Assembly: GCA_022565935.1 (NCBI GenBank)
Contig: JADFJY010000046.1
Coordinates: forward strand, 1 to 8,548
Source: Nitrososphaerota archaeon
GTDB taxonomy: Archaea > Thermoproteota > Nitrososphaeria > Nitrososphaerales > Nitrosopumilaceae
Length of the DNA stretch: 8,548 bases
Direction: 5' to 3'
Shown piece after piece: positions 5,198 to 8,548 of the stretch (position 1 is its first letter; each line of letters starts with the position of its first letter). The notes under the pieces are model-generated. The model searched no databases. It saw only the letters and a list, made by a program, of their open reading frames with translations, and was not told where the DNA came from. The translations under genes and the position numbers were made by a program.

Positions 5198-6211
5198 ATG
5201 TACAAAATATCATTAATTACTGGTGATGGAATTGGTCCTGAAATTTCAGATTCTGTAGTATCTGTAATTAATAAAATAAATGAAAAATATGATTTAAAAT
5301 TTGAGATTACAAAGTTACTTGCAGGGGACAAAGCACTTGAAATTACAGGAAATCCACTTCCTGATGAGACAATCAATATAATAAAAGACTCTGATGCGTG
5401 CTTGAAAGCACCAGTTGGGGAGACAGCAGCTGATGTTATTGTTGTATTGAGAAGAATGCTTGATCTTTATGCGAACATCAGACCTGCAAAGTCATATCCA
5501 CACATGCCAGCATTACGTGATGATATTGATATGGTTATAGTTCGTGAAAATACTGAAGATCTATACAAGGGAGAAGAATTTCTTATAGATGGTGTAGCAG
5601 TAGCATTAAGAACAATCTCAGAGAAAGCATCTACTCGAATTGCAAAATATGCATTTGAGACTGCAACTCAACGTGACTCTATGAAAAAAGTTACTTGCGT
5701 TCATAAAAGTAACGTAATGCGAATCACTGATGGACTATTCTCTAAATGCTGTGAAGATGTATCAAAAGACTATCCTGATATTTTATTTGAGCAGATGTAT
5801 GTAGATGCATGTGCAATGAACTTAATTCGTCAGCCAGAGAAATTTGATGTTATTGTAACTACTAATCTATTTGGTGATATCTTATCTGATGAATCATCGC
5901 AAGTAGTTGGTGGATTGGGAATGGCCCCAGCTGCTAACATTGGAGATTCATTTGCATTGTTTGAACCAGTCCATGGTGCAGCATTTGATATTGCAGGACA
6001 AAATATCGCAAACCCATCTTCATTTTTGTTATCCATAAAAATGATGTTTGATTGGTTAGGTGCCAAAAATAATGATTCAAAATGTGTAGATGTTGGTGCA
6101 AAATTGGAATCTACTATTTTTGATTTAGTTAAAACGGGCTCTAAAACTAAAGATATTGGTGGTACAATGAGTACAACAGAATTTACTAGGGCCATTACTG
6201 ATAATCTCTAA
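5198..6211 (+). CDS. leuB: 3-isopropylmalate dehydrogenase
   Basis: 337 residues, a beta-decarboxylating dehydrogenase of the archaeal IPMDH type. It oxidises and decarboxylates 3-isopropylmalate to 2-oxoisocaproate. Visible residues: N-terminal GDGIGPEI (9-16); substrate arginines R85 and R95 in RRMLDLYANIRP; R116 and Y123 in VRENTEDLY; catalytic K170 in HKSNVMRITDG; and Mg ligands D203 (MYVDA), D227 and D231 (FGDILSDE). D264 in GAAFDIAG occupies the position that favours NAD over NADP in bacterial IPMDH. The pattern, including APVGETAADVIVVLRR, is very close to Sulfolobus tokodaii LeuB as I remember it. Isocitrate and homoisocitrate dehydrogenases share most motifs, and no LysW-pathway genes are adjacent. 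The ATG at 5198 is the only sensible start. It has its own promoter, separated from leuA by a gene on the other strand. A U-rich stretch near 6240-6250 may end its transcript. Confidence 0.88.
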   Translation: MYKISLITGDGIGPEISDSVVSVINKINEKYDLKFEITKLLAGDKALEITGNPLPDETINIIKDSDACLKAPVGETAADVIVVLRRMLDLYANIRPAKSYPHMPALRDDIDMVIVRENTEDLYKGEEFLIDGVAVALRTISEKASTRIAKYAFETATQRDSMKKVTCVHKSNVMRITDGLFSKCCEDVSKDYPDILFEQMYVDACAMNLIRQPEKFDVIVTTNLFGDILSDESSQVVGGLGMAPAANIGDSFALFEPVHGAAFDIAGQNIANPSSFLLSIKMMFDWLGAKNNDSKCVDVGAKLESTIFDLVKTGSKTKDIGGTMSTTEFTRAITDNL

Positions 6212-6260
6212 AAATAGAATCCCCACCTTTCGTGTGTGAGTTTGTTTGTTGGAGAGAATT

Positions 6261-6268
6261 GATATAAT
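6261..6268 (+). promoter_or_regulatory. Probable TATA box of the HAD remnant
   Basis: GATATAAT has its centre about 25 bases before the ATG at 6289, fitting a leaderless message. The promoter appears intact even though the gene behind it is truncated. Confidence 0.45.
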
Positions 6269-6288
6269 CAAAATACAAAAATTTTTTG

Positions 6289-6510
6289 ATGGCAAACATT
6301 TCATGTGTTCTGTTTGATCTAGGTGGAGTCATTCTAAACTGGAATGATTCATGGTTTATACAAGAAGTGGGTGATGAGTTTCAATTACAAAAAGAAAAAT
6401 TATCTGAAGAATTTCACAAAAATCTTCCAGATATTTCAACTGGAAGAATAAATGAAAAAGAATTTTGGTACAACATTGGAAACAAACTTGAATCACAAAA
6501 ATTGATGTGA
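6289..6510 (+). pseudogene. Truncated HAD-superfamily hydrolase, N-terminal fragment
   Basis: 73 residues from ATG 6289 (a TTG at 6286 is also in frame), against about 200 for an intact subfamily IA HAD hydrolase. Residues 5-15 read SCVLFDLGGVI, the first HAD motif with the nucleophilic aspartate (D10). The DLGG form is common in YihX-like and epoxide-hydrolase-like members. The rest looks like the beginning of a helical cap domain (GDEFQLQKEKLSEEFHK, GRINEKEFWYNIG). TGA at 6508-6510 ends the frame before motifs II, III and IV, and no other frame in the following 60 bases continues the family, so the gene appears to have lost its 3' two thirds by deletion, not by a simple frameshift. Such a fragment cannot be an active phosphatase. 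The promoter looks intact, so an expressed small protein is possible. Next to leuB only by position, with no inferred role there. Confidence 0.65.
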
Positions 6511-6517
6511 CCTTTTT
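6493..6517 (+). terminator. Weak hairpin plus U tract after the HAD remnant
   Basis: TCACA (6493-6497) pairs with TGTGA (6506-6510) over an 8-base loop, and five T follow at 6513-6517. The stem is short and A+T-rich. The U tract is the more convincing part. Confidence 0.2.
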
Positions 6518-6545
6518 CTATACTGCTTAACAATTTAGAACACAA

Positions 6546-6553
6546 AATTATAA
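6546..6553 (+). promoter_or_regulatory. Possible TATA box of the secreted TPR protein gene
   Basis: AATTATAA has its centre about 22 bases before the ATG at 6571, slightly short of the spacing seen for the other genes here. TTCTATACT near 6515-6523 is an alternative that would give a leader of about 25 bases. Confidence 0.3.
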
Positions 6554-6570
6554 TCAACTTTAAATAAAAT

Positions 6571-8548
6571 ATGTCATCTAAATTAACATTGAATAATAGA
6601 ATAATATTTTTAATTTTGTTATTATCTATAATTGGGTTATTTTTACCTCCCTCATTCGCATTAACTCCAGCTGCTGATCTTACTGGAGAATGGTCTGGAT
6701 TTTTCCAATTTAATATTCATGATAATAATAATAATTCTGATTGTAGTGTTACTGGTAAAATAAATGCAGAGATAATACAAAATGACAATCAACTTGATGT
6801 CAGGTATAAACTTGTAGCCAATTCAAATGATTGTTGGTTGGATGATTATAATAGAATATTTGGAACCATTGATGGTTCTAGAATTTCTTTAAATGATCCC
6901 TTTTTTGGTGAAATGTCTGGATGGTTTGCAAGTTCTGGAATAAAGTTAGAATCTAACACACATCGTGATTATCCTCCTGGTGTGAATGGTCCATATTTTG
7001 TACCTGGCTATGATTTAACTTTCAAGACACAATTATCTCGAACAGATTTTACACTTCCTACATTTGAAACCAAATTAGATCAGAAAAATGATTCACAACC
7101 TCAAAATTCCTATGATTGGAATGAGTTAGGAAGAAAATTACACAATCAAGAAAGATACAGTGAAGCTATAGATGCATATGAAAAAGCAATTTCCATTGAT
7201 CCTAATTACAAATGGGCTTGGTATAACAAAGGTATTGTTCTAAATAATTTGGAAAAATATGAAAATGCAATAGTTGTGTTAAATCAAGTCTTGCGAATAG
7301 ATCCAAATTATGAGGGGGCATATTTTGAAAAAGGTCTTGCTTTAGGGGAATTAGGAAGACATGAAGAAGCAATCCCTGTATATCTTAAGGAATTGCAATT
7401 GAATCCAATTGACAAGTGGGCTTTAAACAATTTAGGTTGGGGGCTCAATGAACTTGGAAGACATGAAGAAGCTCTTTCATATCTTGACAGATCACTAAAG
7501 ATTGATCCAACAAACACGGTAGCACAAAAAAACAAAGCCATTGCTCTTAAAAAATTACAGAAACAAGAAGATTCCAAGGCAATGTATAATGGATGGATTA
7601 CACAAGGAAGTGATCAATTAAAGAATGGGAATTTTGATGATGCAATAAAGAATTTTGATTTAGCATACAAAGAAAATCCAAATGACCAAAACCTAATCAA
7701 CCTCAAAGCAGAAGCATTAAGGAAAAAAGGAATGTGGTTAGTAGAGGAAGGGAAACTTGGACTAGGTGTAATTTTTCTTGGAGAATCAAATTATCTAAAG
7801 CCTGATGAGTATACTAATTCATTAAAAAATAATGCTTACAATAGATGGGCTGAAGACATCAAGATGAAAACTATCCCTTTTGATCAAAAGGGTTTTGAAG
7901 AATATAACAAAGGTGTTAGCATTGTAAATCTTCCCCCTTTACCCATACTTGGAAAAGTATCTTCTGTTGATGTAGATGCATTCCTTGGCTCCCAAATATT
8001 TTCATCTGGAATTCACCCTAGAGATGTTACTTCTGGCGACCCTCTTAAAATAGGAGATATTGTTGTTGCGTACGATACCCCTGTTACTCTTGATTGGGGG
8101 GATGGAACAACAATCTTGAAACCAGGTACTGTTATTATGGTAGGTACCGATAAACAATTACAAAATTTTGTAAAAGTAAATCCCCATTATGTTGAATTAA
8201 TTGAGGGTCAATTTAGATTGTATCATAAACTTAATGTCGGAGATACGTATTCAGGTTCTATCGAGGAGGAAACTAGTTTTCTTGTAAAAACTGGAAAAAA
8301 TCTACAGATGGTTGGAGGAACAGATGTAACATTTAGTCACAATAAAATTACAGGTGTTTCTTCTATACAAATTGATGATGGGTGGGTAGAGATTTTTGAT
8401 ATAACTACTAATGAATTAAAGAAATTTGGAGTTGATACAAAACTAGTAACAAACAATGATGGATATTTTCTAGTGGAACCAGCAGCAGCTGAATTAGATA
8501 AGGATGTAGAAACATCAGAAGGTGGTGGATGTCTAATTGCTACTGCAA
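6571..8548 (+). CDS. Secreted TPR protein with FecR-like domain and C-terminal CFI-box-like motif (3' end outside window)
   Basis: The frame is open from ATG 6571 to the window edge, 659 codons with no stop. Residues 1-30 form a signal peptide: basic start, hydrophobic IIFLILLLSIIGLFL, and likely cleavage after SFA. Residues 36-155 are a beta-rich domain beginning DLTGEWSGFF, with cysteines C58 and C88 that could pair outside the cell. Four 34-residue TPRs follow at about 182-215, 216-249, 250-283 and 284-317 (typical core LGRHEEA, IDPN), then a degenerate repeat and another near 341-374. Residues about 488-625 resemble a FecR domain: GDIVVAYDTPVTLDWGDGTT, then GWVEIFDITTNELKKFG. The visible end reads EGGGCLIATA at 650-659, matching the start of the CFI-box found at the C terminus of many secreted archaeal proteins. 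Partner and function are unknown; an extracellular or S-layer-associated scaffold is inferred. Confidence 0.85.
   Translation, partial: MSSKLTLNNRIIFLILLLSIIGLFLPPSFALTPAADLTGEWSGFFQFNIHDNNNNSDCSVTGKINAEIIQNDNQLDVRYKLVANSNDCWLDDYNRIFGTIDGSRISLNDPFFGEMSGWFASSGIKLESNTHRDYPPGVNGPYFVPGYDLTFKTQLSRTDFTLPTFETKLDQKNDSQPQNSYDWNELGRKLHNQERYSEAIDAYEKAISIDPNYKWAWYNKGIVLNNLEKYENAIVVLNQVLRIDPNYEGAYFEKGLALGELGRHEEAIPVYLKELQLNPIDKWALNNLGWGLNELGRHEEALSYLDRSLKIDPTNTVAQKNKAIALKKLQKQEDSKAMYNGWITQGSDQLKNGNFDDAIKNFDLAYKENPNDQNLINLKAEALRKKGMWLVEEGKLGLGVIFLGESNYLKPDEYTNSLKNNAYNRWAEDIKMKTIPFDQKGFEEYNKGVSIVNLPPLPILGKVSSVDVDAFLGSQIFSSGIHPRDVTSGDPLKIGDIVVAYDTPVTLDWGDGTTILKPGTVIMVGTDKQLQNFVKVNPHYVELIEGQFRLYHKLNVGDTYSGSIEEETSFLVKTGKNLQMVGGTDVTFSHNKITGVSSIQIDDGWVEIFDITTNELKKFGVDTKLVTNNDGYFLVEPAAAELDKDVETSEGGGCLIATA

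Noticed and set aside
5830..6195. 121-codon open frame on the - strand inside leuB
   Set aside because: It is antisense to the conserved Mg-binding and cofactor region of leuB and shows no domain of its own.
5198..6211. leuB gene as isocitrate or homoisocitrate dehydrogenase
   Set aside because: The close resemblance to remembered Sulfolobus LeuB and the ilv/leu neighbourhood favour isopropylmalate dehydrogenase. The VRENTED motif alone does not separate these enzymes.
6275..6510. Similar ACAAAAATT..GATG strings at the start and end of the HAD remnant as deletion junction repeats
   Set aside because: The match is short and A/T-rich, and the N-terminal coding part between the strings is intact, so it does not explain the loss of the 3' part.
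6718..6732. Short GAT(AAT)4 run in the TPR protein gene
   Set aside because: Only four AAT units (Asn 52-55); too short to treat as a functional or variable microsatellite.
7308..7577. Cys/Ser-rich open frame on the - strand inside the TPR gene
   Set aside because: It is antisense to the TPR repeats; its composition follows from TPR codons.
1..8548. CRISPR arrays, tRNA/rRNA genes, insertion sequences, prophage or defence genes
   Set aside because: No regularly spaced repeats, cloverleaf-forming sequence, transposase motifs or terminal inverted repeats were seen on either strand.

Overview
The window looks like part of a mesophilic marine Thaumarchaeota (Nitrososphaerota) genome, probably Nitrosopumilus-like. 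Reasons: strongly A+T-rich DNA; archaeal-type LeuA, LeuB and IlvB/IlvN proteins; TATA boxes about 25-30 bases before start codons, giving leaderless or very short leaders, with few clear Shine-Dalgarno sites; and a secreted TPR protein ending in a CLIATA (CFI-box-like) motif. The assignment comes from remembered family sequences, not a search.

Layout. (1) Positions 2-412 hold the 3' end of an LsrF/DhnA-type class I aldolase gene with an unusual Lys/Asn/Pro-rich tail. The DNA here has no G on the + strand for 137 bases. (2) A convergent gene on the - strand (465-869) encodes a SnoaL/NTF2-like protein that starts with TTG. (3) A 212-base divergent promoter region carries a near-perfect 15-base palindrome ahead of the ilvB promoter. 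(4) ilvB-ilvN-leuA (1082-4797) form a tight operon with a 9-base gap and a 4-base overlap. (5) A small unknown gene lies on the - strand (4830-5072). It is divergent from leuB, and a perfect inverted repeat sits between the two promoters. (6) leuB (5198-6211). (7) A short HAD-hydrolase N-terminal remnant (6289-6510). (8) The first 659 codons of a secreted protein: N-terminal beta-rich region, TPR array, FecR-like domain, and a CFI-box-like motif at the window edge.

How the genes work together. IlvB/IlvN make acetolactate, the first committed step of valine and leucine synthesis (and acetohydroxybutyrate for isoleucine). LeuA condenses 2-oxoisovalerate with acetyl-CoA, and LeuB oxidises 3-isopropylmalate. 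The ilvC, ilvD, ilvE and leuCD steps are not in the window and must lie elsewhere. The core is ordinary branched-chain amino acid metabolism. The most unusual parts are the G-free tail of the aldolase gene, the small gene with the inverted repeat next to leuB, and the large secreted TPR/FecR protein.
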